Below are positions 17,530 to 28,485 of a stretch of DNA of 64,000 nucleotides, piece by piece. Each line of letters begins with the position of its first letter. Position 1 is the stretch's first letter. Both the position numbers and the translations under genes were made by a program. Below the pieces are notes generated by a model, which ran no database searches, was not told the origin of the DNA, and saw only the letters and a program-made list of their open reading frames with translations. Source of the DNA: Pacificibacter marinus (GTDB lineage Bacteria; Pseudomonadota; Alphaproteobacteria; Rhodobacterales; Rhodobacteraceae); NCBI RefSeq assembly GCF_900109555.1, contig NZ_FNZV01000003.1, forward strand, positions 186,001 through 250,000. Reading direction: 5' to 3'.

Positions 17530-18353
17530 CAGCCTTTCGTGCCTCCGCCATAAATGTTCATGAGTTGCTTTTGGAACAGCAGGTAAACGGCGATCACAGG
17601 CAGCGCGTAAAACACGCCGATCGCCTTAAATAGTCCATAATCGGGGCGCATGTCGTCCGCGATCACGGCGTTCATATACGTGGCAAGCACCTGCGCATCT
17701 GCGCCGGGGGCCAACACCAAGGGCAAGATGAATTCAGACCATCCAGCCAAGAAAGAAAAGATCAACAACGCGGCCAGACCCGGTTTGACTTGGGGCAAAA
17801 TCAGCTCACGCCAAACGCGAAACCGTGAGGCGCCATCTTGCACGCCAGCCATTTCGATTTCCCATGGTACAGAGTCGTAAAACCCTTTCATGATCCAAAT
17901 GCCAAAGGGCAATTCAAGTGCGGCTTTCACAAGGATCACACCGATGAGACTGTCATAAAGCCCCAAGAATTGCAGCACGATGAAGATGGCGATAATCAAG
18001 GTGATCGTCGGAAAGGCATGCAGCATGATCAACCCCGCCAAAAAGAAACGCCGCGCTGGAAAGTTAAGCCGTGACAGCGCATAGGCTGCGGTGATGGAAA
18101 AGGCGCAGACCAGCAGCGCCGTAGAGGCCGCAAAGACGAATGTGTTGAATGTCACACGCCAAATAGACGGACGCGCACTGTCGATGGTTTCCCAAAGAAA
18201 GCGCCAATTCCCCAATTCCCATGTTTGGGGTAAAAATCCCCCAAGCGCAGGCCGCGATACGCTGTCGATCAGTTGAAACACATACATGATCACCAGCGGT
18301 GTAGAAATCAGCGCTAAAATAGCGATGAGAAAGAGGTTTGAGCGGGATCTCAT
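17529..18353 (-). CDS. ABC transporter permease, MalG/UgpE type
   Basis: A 274-residue inner-membrane permease with about six hydrophobic segments and the cytoplasmic EAA loop (ELPFGIWIMKGFYDSVPWEIEMA is the stretch just before it, with AGVQDGASRFRVW following). The type fits the CUT1 carbohydrate group. It overlaps the previous permease by four bases. Its partner permease, ATPase and binding protein are adjacent. Confidence 0.92.
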   Translation of the reverse strand: MRSRSNLFLIAILALISTPLVIMYVFQLIDSVSRPALGGFLPQTWELGNWRFLWETIDSARPSIWRVTFNTFVFAASTALLVCAFSITAAYALSRLNFPARRFFLAGLIMLHAFPTITLIIAIFIVLQFLGLYDSLIGVILVKAALELPFGIWIMKGFYDSVPWEIEMAGVQDGASRFRVWRELILPQVKPGLAALLIFSFLAGWSEFILPLVLAPGADAQVLATYMNAVIADDMRPDYGLFKAIGVFYALPVIAVYLLFQKQLMNIYGGGTKG

Positions 18354-19651
18354 TGTTCAATCCTCGGTTTGGCGACAAGTTCGCGGAAGTTGAAGAAACG
18401 CAAGTAAATGGCGGAAAGAATGATCCCGATGATCACCAGAGCCAGCGCATAAGCCGCCCCCAAACCATATTCGAGATTGCCGCCATAATTGGACAAAGCC
18501 GTGTGATAAGCGGCCAGTGCCCAGACCTCGGTTTGGCGCCCCGGCCCGCCATCGGTGGAGAGTAGAATATATTCAAACGAGGTGAGTAAAGAGAGGGTCT
18601 GATATGAGGTGATGAACAAGATCGGCCATCGCATTTGTGGCAAAATCACATAGCGAATTTGCTGCCAGCGGCCCGCACCATCCACTTGCGCGGCGTAAAA
18701 CTGTGTTTGCGGAATGGCGCGCAGAGATGATGAAAACAAGATCATGCCCAAAGACGCGCCGACAAAGCCGTTGATCAGAACTAAAACAGTCCAACCATGC
18801 ACCGCGCTGTGGCGCATCCAGTCGATCCGGTCCACGCCCAAAGGGGCAAGCAAAGAGGAAATAAACCCCTGATCCCATGTCATCCATTGCCACATCATCA
18901 CGTAGAGAACAGGCGGCAGGATGCGCGGCAAAAACCATATGGTGCGAAAGGTTTGCGCGATCCGATCTGGCAAGAAAAAGGTCGACAGCGCAAGGAATAG
19001 CCCCAAAGTTACGTTGAAAACCAGCGTCAAGGATACGTAGATCACTGTGTTTATAGCGTAGCGCCATGTGGCGGGCAGCTGCCAAAGCAATTCAAAATTC
19101 TGGGTCGTAAAGGTCCAGCCCGTATAGGCAACTTCGGTGAGTGGCTGCGTGTCAGCGGCGGAAATATTCAGCGCGCTGACGGCATTGGCAAAGTCGTCTT
19201 TCGTTTCATACCGCTGACCCAAAATAGACTGGCGAAACAGCTCTGCGGCGGCTTTGCGCTCGCGTGTGCTGCGCAAGGGATCGGTGCGCAATTCTTTGAG
19301 CGCGCGTTCCATGTCGCGGCGACTGTCAAAGGTTGCATCCGGAAATTTCTGAGCCAATTCATCTGCGCGGGTCTTGCCAAATTCGGTTTCGAACGCGGTC
19401 AGGCTTTCGTCTGTCATCGCATATCCCGCGCCTTGCAAAAGGGTGATGGCTTCGTCGCTAACCCCCGCGCCAGACAAGTCATCTAGATCGCTTTGGGTGA
19501 GCTGATATTCACCGCCAAGAATGCCCGTAGATGTGCTCATATTCGTAAAGGAAAACACGACTGTCAGGATCACAGGGACTAGAAAAAAGACGATAACCGC
19601 GATCAAGGCAGGGCTGATAAAGGCAGCGCCGAGCAGCTTTTGTTTGTTCAT
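18350..19651 (-). CDS. ABC transporter permease, MalF type with large periplasmic insert
   Basis: A 433-residue permease. After the first membrane segment (about residues 5-30) there is a long hydrophilic insert of roughly 150 residues, rich in Asp, Glu and Arg, before the remaining membrane segments; the EAA loop is AAQVDGAGRWQQI. Such a large first loop resembles the P2 loop of MalF rather than the short loops of UgpA-like permeases. The start at 19651 has GAGGG 5 bases upstream; the frame is open to 19699. Confidence 0.9.
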   Translation of the reverse strand: MNKQKLLGAAFISPALIAVIVFFLVPVILTVVFSFTNMSTSTGILGGEYQLTQSDLDDLSGAGVSDEAITLLQGAGYAMTDESLTAFETEFGKTRADELAQKFPDATFDSRRDMERALKELRTDPLRSTRERKAAAELFRQSILGQRYETKDDFANAVSALNISAADTQPLTEVAYTGWTFTTQNFELLWQLPATWRYAINTVIYVSLTLVFNVTLGLFLALSTFFLPDRIAQTFRTIWFLPRILPPVLYVMMWQWMTWDQGFISSLLAPLGVDRIDWMRHSAVHGWTVLVLINGFVGASLGMILFSSSLRAIPQTQFYAAQVDGAGRWQQIRYVILPQMRWPILFITSYQTLSLLTSFEYILLSTDGGPGRQTEVWALAAYHTALSNYGGNLEYGLGAAYALALVIIGIILSAIYLRFFNFRELVAKPRIEQ

Positions 19652-19709
19652 TTGAGCCCTCATCAAGAGAAGAAATAGGAGGCCCCCAAAAGGCGGCACT
19701 GTAAAAGGT

Positions 19710-19735
19710 GCTCAGACCCCAACAAGGGTCTGAGC
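19710..19735 (-). promoter_or_regulatory. Intercistronic stem-loop between binding-protein and permease genes
   Basis: Perfect 10-bp stem GCTCAGACCC/GGGTCTGAGC with a 6-base loop and no T-tract. Stem-loops placed after the first gene of ABC operons usually protect the binding-protein mRNA 3' end and lower expression of the permeases. Confidence 0.65.
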
Positions 19736-19757
19736 TGTATTGAGATGATTGGTCGGT

Positions 19758-21101
19758 TTAGCGAATGATCAGATCATCGCCCAAAGTCACGCTGAGCTGT
19801 GCTTCAACTTCAGCAACGGCTTGTTCAGGGGTTTGAACGCCTGTCCACGCGGCTTCGAGACCTTTGAACATAGCTTCTGAAAAGGCACCGTAGCTTGGGT
19901 GGTTAGGTTGCGCATTTGCGTAGGGCAAAAGCACTTCTGTCGCTTCTGCAGCCCAGCGGTTGTTGGAATACAGATCAACCCCAGATTCTGCTTTGCCGAT
20001 CGCAAGGTGTGAAGATTGGATCGCGTGCAACGTGTTAAGGCGTGGTTCGCTGGCGATGGATACCAATTGCGCCGCAATCTCTTCTACGCGGTCATCTTCT
20101 TGGTTTGTGATCAAGTAAACGAGCGGGTGCGTGATTGTGTTAGCGCGCCCTGCGTCATTGCCCGCTGGGATCAATGTAAAGCCAATGGAACCAAAGAAAT
20201 CTTCATTGCCTTCTTTGCCTGTGTAGCGGCCATAGTGCCATGTGCCACCGTGCCAAAACGCAGCTTTGCCTGTAGCAACTTCCGAATACCACTGGTCCCA
20301 ATCTGTGCCGATGTGGTTTTTGCGTAGAACTTTTGCGTCCACCGCATCCACAAAGAACTGATACATTTCAGTCATTGCAGTCCGGTCAAACAACAGTTTG
20401 CCTGTTTCTGGGTCGATCAATTCACCGCCAAAGGACTGATAGAACTGTGCATAATCAGGACCGTTTGAAACGCGTGGGTAGAAACCATAGCCTTCTTCGA
20501 CAAGACCCATTTCAACGGCTTTTGTCGCATCAGCCAACATGTCGCGCAACGTGTATTCACCAGCACGCACGCGGGCAGGCATTGCGGCGATATCTTCTTC
20601 GGTGTGGCCGAGTTTCAGGAATGTTTCTTTCCAGAAAAAGAAAGGACGGCTTTCCGCATCTTGAGGCACACCCCATTGCATGTCGTCGTACTGAGCGATT
20701 TCCATCAGGTTGCTATAGACGTTTGAAAGCGGCCATGCGTCTAGATCGACATAATCTTCAACGGGTACGATGTAACCTGCGCTGGCCCAAGGCGCGATGT
20801 CGAGGTGAGAGGTAACGACGATTTGAGGCGCGTTGCCTGCTTCGGCGCTGAGAGTGACGGCTTGTTTGAAACCATCCCAGCCGTCAAAGTCACGTTTGCC
20901 TTCAACGGTGATATTTAGCTCTTCACCGCGGATCGCGGCTTCGCGCTCCAACAGGTCAGCTGCAATTGAAATATTGTCGAGACGGTAGCTGTCCGCATCG
21001 TTAGAGCCGCCAGCCCACACGTTGATTGTGATGTCTTCAGCGAAAGCTGGACCCGCTGCCAAAGCAGTGATCAGCGCCAATTTGCATGTCAGTGTCTTCA
21101 T
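19758..21101 (-). CDS. ABC transporter extracellular solute-binding protein, family 1
   Basis: A 447-residue periplasmic binding protein with a clear signal peptide ending AGPAFA before EDITINVWAGG. The fold family is that of MalE/UgpB-like binding proteins (cluster B/D). It is the first gene of the operon. The ligand is not evident from sequence; the downstream double glycerophosphodiesterase and phosphatase suggest a glycerophosphodiester or related phosphorylated polyol rather than a plain sugar. Confidence 0.9.
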   Translation of the reverse strand: MKTLTCKLALITALAAGPAFAEDITINVWAGGSNDADSYRLDNISIAADLLEREAAIRGEELNITVEGKRDFDGWDGFKQAVTLSAEAGNAPQIVVTSHLDIAPWASAGYIVPVEDYVDLDAWPLSNVYSNLMEIAQYDDMQWGVPQDAESRPFFFWKETFLKLGHTEEDIAAMPARVRAGEYTLRDMLADATKAVEMGLVEEGYGFYPRVSNGPDYAQFYQSFGGELIDPETGKLLFDRTAMTEMYQFFVDAVDAKVLRKNHIGTDWDQWYSEVATGKAAFWHGGTWHYGRYTGKEGNEDFFGSIGFTLIPAGNDAGRANTITHPLVYLITNQEDDRVEEIAAQLVSIASEPRLNTLHAIQSSHLAIGKAESGVDLYSNNRWAAEATEVLLPYANAQPNHPSYGAFSEAMFKGLEAAWTGVQTPEQAVAEVEAQLSVTLGDDLIIR

Positions 21102-21149
21102 GAATCATGTTCTCCGAGCGAAAGAAAAAGGTGCGACAGTGAATCGACC

Positions 21150-21161
21150 GCACACGTGTGC
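21150..21161 (-). promoter_or_regulatory. Candidate operator of the operon's LacI regulator
   Basis: Perfect 12-bp palindrome GCACACGTGTGC with central CG, 49-60 bases before the binding-protein start codon. LacI-family operators are typically even palindromes with a central CG. Confidence 0.55.
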
Positions 21162-21293
21162 AATTCATGAGTGTTGGATGTAACGCGGGAACTTCAGATA
21201 TGTTTCATATTTGTGAAAGCTGTAGGTTTCTGGCCTGTATCGCCAAAAATCTAAAGTTTGGGGCGCCGTTAGGGCGCTATCCCTCAAACATAA

Positions 21294-21323
21294 ATCTGGG
21301 GCGCCCAAATGAGCGCCCCAGAT
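21294..21323 (-). terminator. Terminator of katG
   Basis: Perfect 11-bp stem ATCTGGGGCGC/GCGCCCCAGAT with an 8-base loop, followed on the minus strand by TTTATGTTT. It lies 33 bases past the katG stop. Confidence 0.75.
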
Positions 21324-21355
21324 CAGTTATACTAGCATGGTTTCGTATGTGTGGT

Positions 21356-23554
<2,199 letters not shown>

Positions 23555-23610
23555 TCAGCTACGTAAATTTCTGGGGCTGAGATTGATTCCAGCCTGTCTC
23601 GTAAAAAGAG

Positions 23611-23628
23611 TATCGAAGTAGTTCGATA
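23611..23628. promoter_or_regulatory. Palindrome in the katG-oxyR intergenic region, likely OxyR site
   Basis: Perfect inverted repeat TATCGAA-gtag-TTCGATA centred between the divergent genes, 60 to 78 bases from each start codon. LysR-type regulators commonly bind such dyads in the promoter shared with their divergent target. Confidence 0.6.
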
Positions 23629-23670
23629 AGATAAATTTGCATTTTTCAATCGATGTGATAGGAAAATCTT

Positions 23671-24558
23671 ATGATAAATATCTCGATCAAACACCTGCGC
23701 TATTTTGAAGCCCTTGCGCGACTTGGGCATTTTGGTCGCGCGGCGGAAGACTGCGCCATCTCTCAACCCGCTCTGTCGGTGCAGATCAAAGATTTAGAAG
23801 CGATGCTGGGCGCGCCATTGGTGGAACGCGGCCCCAAAAGCATTCGGGTCACGGGATTGGGCGAAGAGGTCGCGCACAGAGCGCGCGAAATCTTGCGGTC
23901 GGTCGAGGAACTTGGTGATCTGGCACGTGCCTCGAACAATCCGCTCATTGGCCGCCTGCGTCTTGGGGTCATTCCCACAATCGCGCCGTATTTTTTACCT
24001 GCGGTGATCCGAACCTTGAATGTTAAATACCCAGACTTGGATATTCGGCCCCGTGAAGCGGTCACACAACATCTGATCCAAGATCTTCTGGATGCGAAAT
24101 TAGATGCGGCCATCGTCGCGTTGCCCGTTTCTGAGCCAACCTTGCACGAAGAGCCGCTGTTCGAAGAAGAATTCGTTTTGGTGCGTCCACAACATGACGC
24201 CGATAAGCCTGTGCCCAACGCGGATATGCTGCGGGACATGCGATTGTTACTGCTCGAAGAGGGGCATTGTTTTCGCGATCAGGCGCTGTCTTTTTGCAAT
24301 ATATCCGCAGCGACTCCGCGCGAGTTGATGGAGGGCAGTTCGCTGTCGACCTTGGTGCAAATGGTCGGTGCGGGCATCGGTGTCACGCTGATCCCTGAGA
24401 TGGCCATTGCCATCGATACCCAATGCGCACCGGTGTGTGTCGCGCGATTTGCGCACCCACGTCCGACACGATCTATCGGTATGGTTTGGCGCAAGAACAG
24501 CCTGTTGTCGGATCATCTCATGTCTTTGTCCCAAATCGTCAGAGGCCTTTCGGCCTGA
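23671..24558 (+). CDS. oxyR: Hydrogen-peroxide-sensing LysR regulator OxyR
   Basis: A 295-residue LysR-type activator: N-terminal helix-turn-helix (HFGRAAEDCAISQPALSVQI) and an effector domain with the redox pair Cys200 and Cys209 in the pattern GHC-FRDQALSF-C, which is diagnostic for OxyR rather than a general LysR protein. Oxidation of the pair to a disulfide would switch on katG, the divergent neighbour. There are no other genes on its transcript before the tRNA. Confidence 0.95.
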   Translation: MINISIKHLRYFEALARLGHFGRAAEDCAISQPALSVQIKDLEAMLGAPLVERGPKSIRVTGLGEEVAHRAREILRSVEELGDLARASNNPLIGRLRLGVIPTIAPYFLPAVIRTLNVKYPDLDIRPREAVTQHLIQDLLDAKLDAAIVALPVSEPTLHEEPLFEEEFVLVRPQHDADKPVPNADMLRDMRLLLLEEGHCFRDQALSFCNISAATPRELMEGSSLSTLVQMVGAGIGVTLIPEMAIAIDTQCAPVCVARFAHPRPTRSIGMVWRKNSLLSDHLMSLSQIVRGLSA

Positions 24559-24717
24559 TCGGGCCTTGGGGCGCGGCAAGATTTGCAGGATTGTGGAATT
24601 TTTCTTTTAAATGTTCCACGCGACTTATGTGGTTGAAATTGTCTTAATCATCCTGCCGTATATTTATGATGCTTTTGGCTTGAAAATCCCGCGTCACTCG
24701 CGCAAAACACATGCAAC

Positions 24718-24794
24718 GGTCCCTTAGCTCAACTGGATAGAGCAGCTGCCTTCTAAGCAGCAGGTTTGAGGTTCGAGTCCTCAAGGGATCGCCA
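24718..24794 (+). tRNA. tRNA-Arg, anticodon TCT
   Basis: Full cloverleaf: acceptor stem GGTCCCT with AGGGATC, D-arm GCTC/GAGC, anticodon stem GCTGC/GCAGC with loop CTTCTAA (anticodon TCT at 24752-24754, reading AGA), T-arm TGAGG/CCTCA with loop TTCGAGT, discriminator G and an encoded CCA at 24792-24794. It is 77 bases with no intron. No integrase or duplicated 3' end was seen next to it. Confidence 0.97.
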
Positions 24795-24925
24795 TTTGTG
24801 TAAAAAGTCAGGTCACACAACTTAGCAACACCTCTTTTACCCCTTTGTGCGTTGCCTTGGTATCTGCTTTTCAAAGCCCCCTAGACCGAGTAGGTATCCA
24901 AATCTTTGAAGGCTTGGAACAAATC

Positions 24926-25471
24926 ATGGCGCAAAAAGCCACCATTCATAAAGTTGAACTCTCAGTCTGCGACATGGACCGTCACTATTATGAGACCCAC
25001 AAATTGACCGTGGCCAAGCATCCTTCAGAGACGGATGAACGGTTGATGGTGCGCATTCTCGCTTTTGCATTAAATGCTCACGAGCGTTTAGAGATGACAA
25101 AGGGCCTTTCAACGGATGATGAGCCAGACATTTGGCAGAAAAGCTTGGGCGGAGAGCTTGATGTGTGGGTGGCTCTGGGTCTTCCGAGTGAAAAGGTTGT
25201 ACGTCAATCCTGTGGCAAAGCCGACAAAGTGATCGTTTACCCCTATGGCGGCAGGACTGCCGAAATGTGGTGGGACAAAATCAAAAACAGCACCACCCGT
25301 TTTGATAACCTTCAGGTGATAAATTTTTCCGAGACTGACACAGGCGCACTGGGAAAATTGGCAAGTCGCGCGATGAAACTTCAGATCAATATTCAGGACG
25401 GCGATGTGATGGTCAGTGTTGATGATAACATCGTTTACGTGACTCCCGTAAAGTGGAAGAGCGCTGCGTAA
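24926..25471 (+). CDS. yaeQ: YaeQ family protein
   Basis: A 181-residue member of the YaeQ family, a PD-(D/E)XK-nuclease-like fold of unsettled function. Recognisable elements are the opening ATIHKVELSVCDMDRHYYE, the central HPSETDERLMVRILAF, the DEPDIWQKS segment, and the YPYGGRTAEMWW stretch. The start at 24926 was chosen because the family begins there; the frame is open to 24845 but the extra 27 residues are not family-like. It stands alone, 131 bases after the tRNA. Confidence 0.9.
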   Translation: MAQKATIHKVELSVCDMDRHYYETHKLTVAKHPSETDERLMVRILAFALNAHERLEMTKGLSTDDEPDIWQKSLGGELDVWVALGLPSEKVVRQSCGKADKVIVYPYGGRTAEMWWDKIKNSTTRFDNLQVINFSETDTGALGKLASRAMKLQINIQDGDVMVSVDDNIVYVTPVKWKSAA

Positions 25472-25858
25472 TTCACGGTTGCTTCCGCAAAGACAGACTT
25501 GAGTTGCTAAATGGTGGCCATCTAAGTCAGGTGTGACTCTCCAATGTCCGCACGGGGTAAGCCGCAGCGCGGTTTCCGAAGACCAGCGGCGGCTATGGGC
25601 TGTTCTCTTCGGGCGACATTTCGGGCGGAAAGTATGCGTAATTGGGCAGCCTTTCGCTTTTAGGCCATCTGATGTGTGGATGATTCATTTACTAGATGTC
25701 TGTTTTGACAAACATGTATCCTGAAATGCACGCGTGCATATCGGAATGTCATTCCAGACCTTGATCTGCGTGCTTTCATCTGAAATGAGGTGCTTATCCT
25801 ATGAAAGGGCGATCTGTTGCTTGCCTTTTTCAGTTGACCCAATTTTTGGAGCGTGCCC
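25472..25858. other. 387-bp intergenic stretch, no gene recognised
   Basis: No coding signal I can support. One perfect 14-bp palindrome, ATGCACGCGTGCAT, is at 25726-25739. The ribosome site of the next gene (GGAG) is at about 25848. Confidence 0.5.
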
Positions 25859-26776
25859 ATGACCATCTCTCATCTTGTGACCCATTCTGGCGGCTTCCAT
25901 GCGGACGAATTGTTGTCTTCTGTCGTGCTCACACGCTTGTACCCTCAGGCCAAGATATTGCGCACACGGGACCGAGAATGGATCACACCTGCGGCTGATA
26001 AAATCATTTACGATGTGGGGGGCGCATATGATTGCGATGCCCAGATATTTGATCACCATCAACGCCCCGGCCCGCTGCGTGAGGATGGGCAGCCGTACAG
26101 CTCTTTTGGGTTGATCTGGGCACAATATGGACGCGCATATCTGGCTGCGATGGATGTGCCACAGGATGATGTCGAAGCCATCCATGCCAAGTTTGATGCT
26201 AAATTTGTGTTGCCGATTGACCTATTGGACAACGGCGCAATAGAGCCAGCTGTGGCAGGGCCGCTGTCGATCTTGACGTTACCTGCACTTTTGGGCAGTT
26301 TGAAACCTGTCTTTGATGACATGTCACCAACGGCAGACGACGATGCTTTTTTGACTGCCTTGCCCATTGCTCGCAGTTTTGTTGAAGCTCAAATCCGCAA
26401 CTTTGCAGCAAAATCTCGTGCGCAAAGCATCGTGATCGATGCCATTGCCGCGGCCGGTACATCACCTATTCTTGAGCTTCCTATGGGGATGCCATATCGC
26501 TCAGCGCTGGATAAGGCCGAGGCTGACCATATCTTGTTTGTGGTTAATCCGCGCGGTGACGATTGGATGCTGGGCGGTATTAAGTTGTCAAATGACACCT
26601 TTGAACAGCGCGCCGATTTGCCCGCTGCTTGGGCTGGATTGACGGATGCTGCATTGGAAGAGGCTAGCGGGGTCAAGGGCGCTAAGTTTTGTCATAACGC
26701 GCGCTTTATTGCTGTTGCTAGCACCCGTGAAGCGATCCTTGAAATGGCAAGAATTGCAGTACAAGAAGCTTTGTAG
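25859..26776 (+). CDS. MYG1-family protein (UPF0160, DHH-like hydrolase/exonuclease)
   Basis: A 305-residue homologue of eukaryotic MYG1, a DHH-superfamily metal-dependent 3'-5' RNA exonuclease. Metal-site motifs are HSGGFHADE at residues 7-15 and FDHHQRPG near residue 62, with a further DLLDNG segment. The start at 25859 has GGAG 7 bases upstream; a GTG two codons earlier sits too close to it. The gene is solitary. The bacterial substrate is unknown. Confidence 0.85.
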   Translation: MTISHLVTHSGGFHADELLSSVVLTRLYPQAKILRTRDREWITPAADKIIYDVGGAYDCDAQIFDHHQRPGPLREDGQPYSSFGLIWAQYGRAYLAAMDVPQDDVEAIHAKFDAKFVLPIDLLDNGAIEPAVAGPLSILTLPALLGSLKPVFDDMSPTADDDAFLTALPIARSFVEAQIRNFAAKSRAQSIVIDAIAAAGTSPILELPMGMPYRSALDKAEADHILFVVNPRGDDWMLGGIKLSNDTFEQRADLPAAWAGLTDAALEEASGVKGAKFCHNARFIAVASTREAILEMARIAVQEAL

Positions 26777-26795
26777 ACTGGCTGGATTGAAGTGG

Positions 26796-26910
26796 CCCGA
26801 CAAAACTGGACAGGGTGTTAAGGCGTATCCAACAACGACGATAGGGTACGAAAATGACTCGCAGTTTGTCAGACAAATTCAAAGCGGCAATGGCACTTTT
26901 TGAGGTGTAA
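26796..26910 (+). mobile_element. Probable IS3-family end with orfA N-terminal remnant
   Basis: The segment starting GCCCGACAAAACTGGACAG (close to the style of IS3-family terminal repeats) is followed by an 18-codon ORF at 26854-26910 whose product begins MTRSLSDKFKAAMALFEV and then stops. This resembles the first residues of IS3-family OrfA transposase (helix with KFKA). No second terminal repeat, orfB or target duplication was identified, so this is a short degenerate scrap at most. Confidence 0.4.
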
Positions 26911-27604
26911 ACAGCCCTGTTTGACAATGGATCGAAAACGATTTTTTATCATAGTGGCTGAAGGCAGGCGATCTTTTCTAAAGAAATAAATCGATGAGTT
27001 CGCCTGATCGCCTCACCTTTTCCTAAAGTTTAGAGAGTTGCGATCACTGGTTGAGAATGTCGCCGTTCTTGATGGAATAACGCGCAGTTTCCAGAGCCAA
27101 TATGCTGTTCCTCATACCCGCGCGGCGCACACGATTATATATCTCGCGTCTGCCGAAGTAGCGATGGACATAAATTGGAGGATTTTTAATCCGCGCCAAC
27201 TGCAAGATGCAGACGTCTCTATGACTTATTATTCTTTGTTTATATGCTCTGAATCCTCGCGGCCTCCACAACAAAAGCTGTGGTTAAGAATAACTACCTA
27301 TATATTTGTAAATTTAGTTTTGATTATTTTGGAAAATACCCAAAAAATTGTCATTTTTATAAAATTAAATTAACAACTATGGACAAATATTGCAAATACG
27401 AATACTAATTCCCCAACGCTATCGATGTGGTTTGGGTGGATTCCATGTGTTGAACAGTTTGGTGGGTTATTTGCGCCCTCCTTGCGGATCATCAAGTGGC
27501 CCCTCTGAAATCGGCAGGTAATGATGCTTTGAGGTGAGTTTTCTCTGGGAAGGCTCAGTGTAGGACAACAGTGGCCGAGTAGGGCTGTACGTGAGGAGAA
27601 AATC
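26911..27604. other. 694-bp intergenic stretch, AT-rich, no gene recognised
   Basis: The 111-codon open frame at 27038-27373 has no recognisable domain and no ribosome site, and I do not call it a gene. The region around 27290-27400 is very AT-rich. The right end carries the GAGGAG ribosome site of the RraA-like gene at about 27592. Confidence 0.45.
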
Positions 27605-28330
27605 ATGAGCGATTATATTTTATCGAATGAAACGCGCGAGAAGTTAAAGCAGGTTTCCACAGCTTCAGTAGCCACTGCGCTCTACAAGCGCGGATTGCGC
27701 AATCAGTTCGTGCAGGGCGTGGTTCCGATCGGGCACAAGCCTGTGACAATGGTCGGCCAGGCCTTCACTCTGCGCTACATTCCAGCGCGTGAGGATCGCA
27801 ATCCGATCACTGTTTTTCGCGAGCGTGACCACAAACAACGCGTCGCGGTAGAGACTTGTCCAGAGGGGCAGGTGTTGGTGATGGATGCGCGTAAAGATAG
27901 TCGTGCGGCCACGGCCGGTTCTATCCTTGTCACGCGGCTTGCTCAGCGCGGCGTAGCGGGTGTGGTTTCTGACGGGGGCGTGCGGGATGCGGCAGGTATT
28001 GGAGCACTTAATATGCCCGCTTATTTCGCCTGCGCATCGGCGCCGACGAACCTGACGCTGCATGAAGCGATTGACATAAATGTGCCGATCTCTTGCGGCG
28101 ATGCGCCTGTCTTTCCGGGCGATGTGATGCTGGGGGATGGCGATGGTGTGATGGTGATCCCAGCGCATCTTGCCGATGAAATCGCAGAAGAATGCATGGG
28201 AATGGAATCCTATGAGGATTTTGTTCTGGAGCAGGTCAACCAAGGCGCGGGAATTATCGGGCTTTACCCCGCCACTGACGAAGAAAATATCGTGAAATAC
28301 AAGGCTTGGCGCGAAGAAAATGGTCGTTAA
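27605..28330 (+). CDS. RraA-like 4-hydroxy-4-methyl-2-oxoglutarate aldolase / oxaloacetate decarboxylase family
   Basis: A 241-residue protein of the RraA/HMG-aldolase superfamily (often mis-annotated as a menaquinone methyltransferase). The key loop SDGGVRDAAGI holds the Arg-Asp pair used for substrate and divalent metal in the class II pyruvate aldolases; the GDGDGVMVIPAHLA stretch near residue 180 is also typical. Members with both activities cleave hydroxy-methyl-oxoglutarate or decarboxylate oxaloacetate. It lies upstream of the tctCBA transporter on the same strand but has its own terminator, so it is a separate transcript. A link between its substrate and the transporter's ligand is plausible but inferred. 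Confidence 0.85.
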   Translation: MSDYILSNETREKLKQVSTASVATALYKRGLRNQFVQGVVPIGHKPVTMVGQAFTLRYIPAREDRNPITVFRERDHKQRVAVETCPEGQVLVMDARKDSRAATAGSILVTRLAQRGVAGVVSDGGVRDAAGIGALNMPAYFACASAPTNLTLHEAIDINVPISCGDAPVFPGDVMLGDGDGVMVIPAHLADEIAEECMGMESYEDFVLEQVNQGAGIIGLYPATDEENIVKYKAWREENGR

Positions 28331-28485
28331 TGATTAGCTGTCCTGCCAGCATGAACTTTGGCGTGACGTCTGTCGGCCCCCTGTCGATCCGCCGCTTCTT
28401 GCGCCCTGTTTGTTATTAAGGCCTCTCTGATGCTCTCCTCCCTGAGGGCCGCTTGACAGCTTAGCTGTCATTTGTCCTCTTCTTG

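Noticed and set aside
24718-24794. tRNA-Arg(TCT) as attachment site of a genomic island
   Set aside because: No integrase, no repeated 3' tRNA fragment and no change in gene character downstream; yaeQ follows as in ordinary genomes.
27038-27373. 111-codon open frame in the AT-rich gap before the RraA-like gene
   Set aside because: No ribosome site, no recognisable domain, and the AT-rich tail gives an artificial hydrophobic C-terminus.
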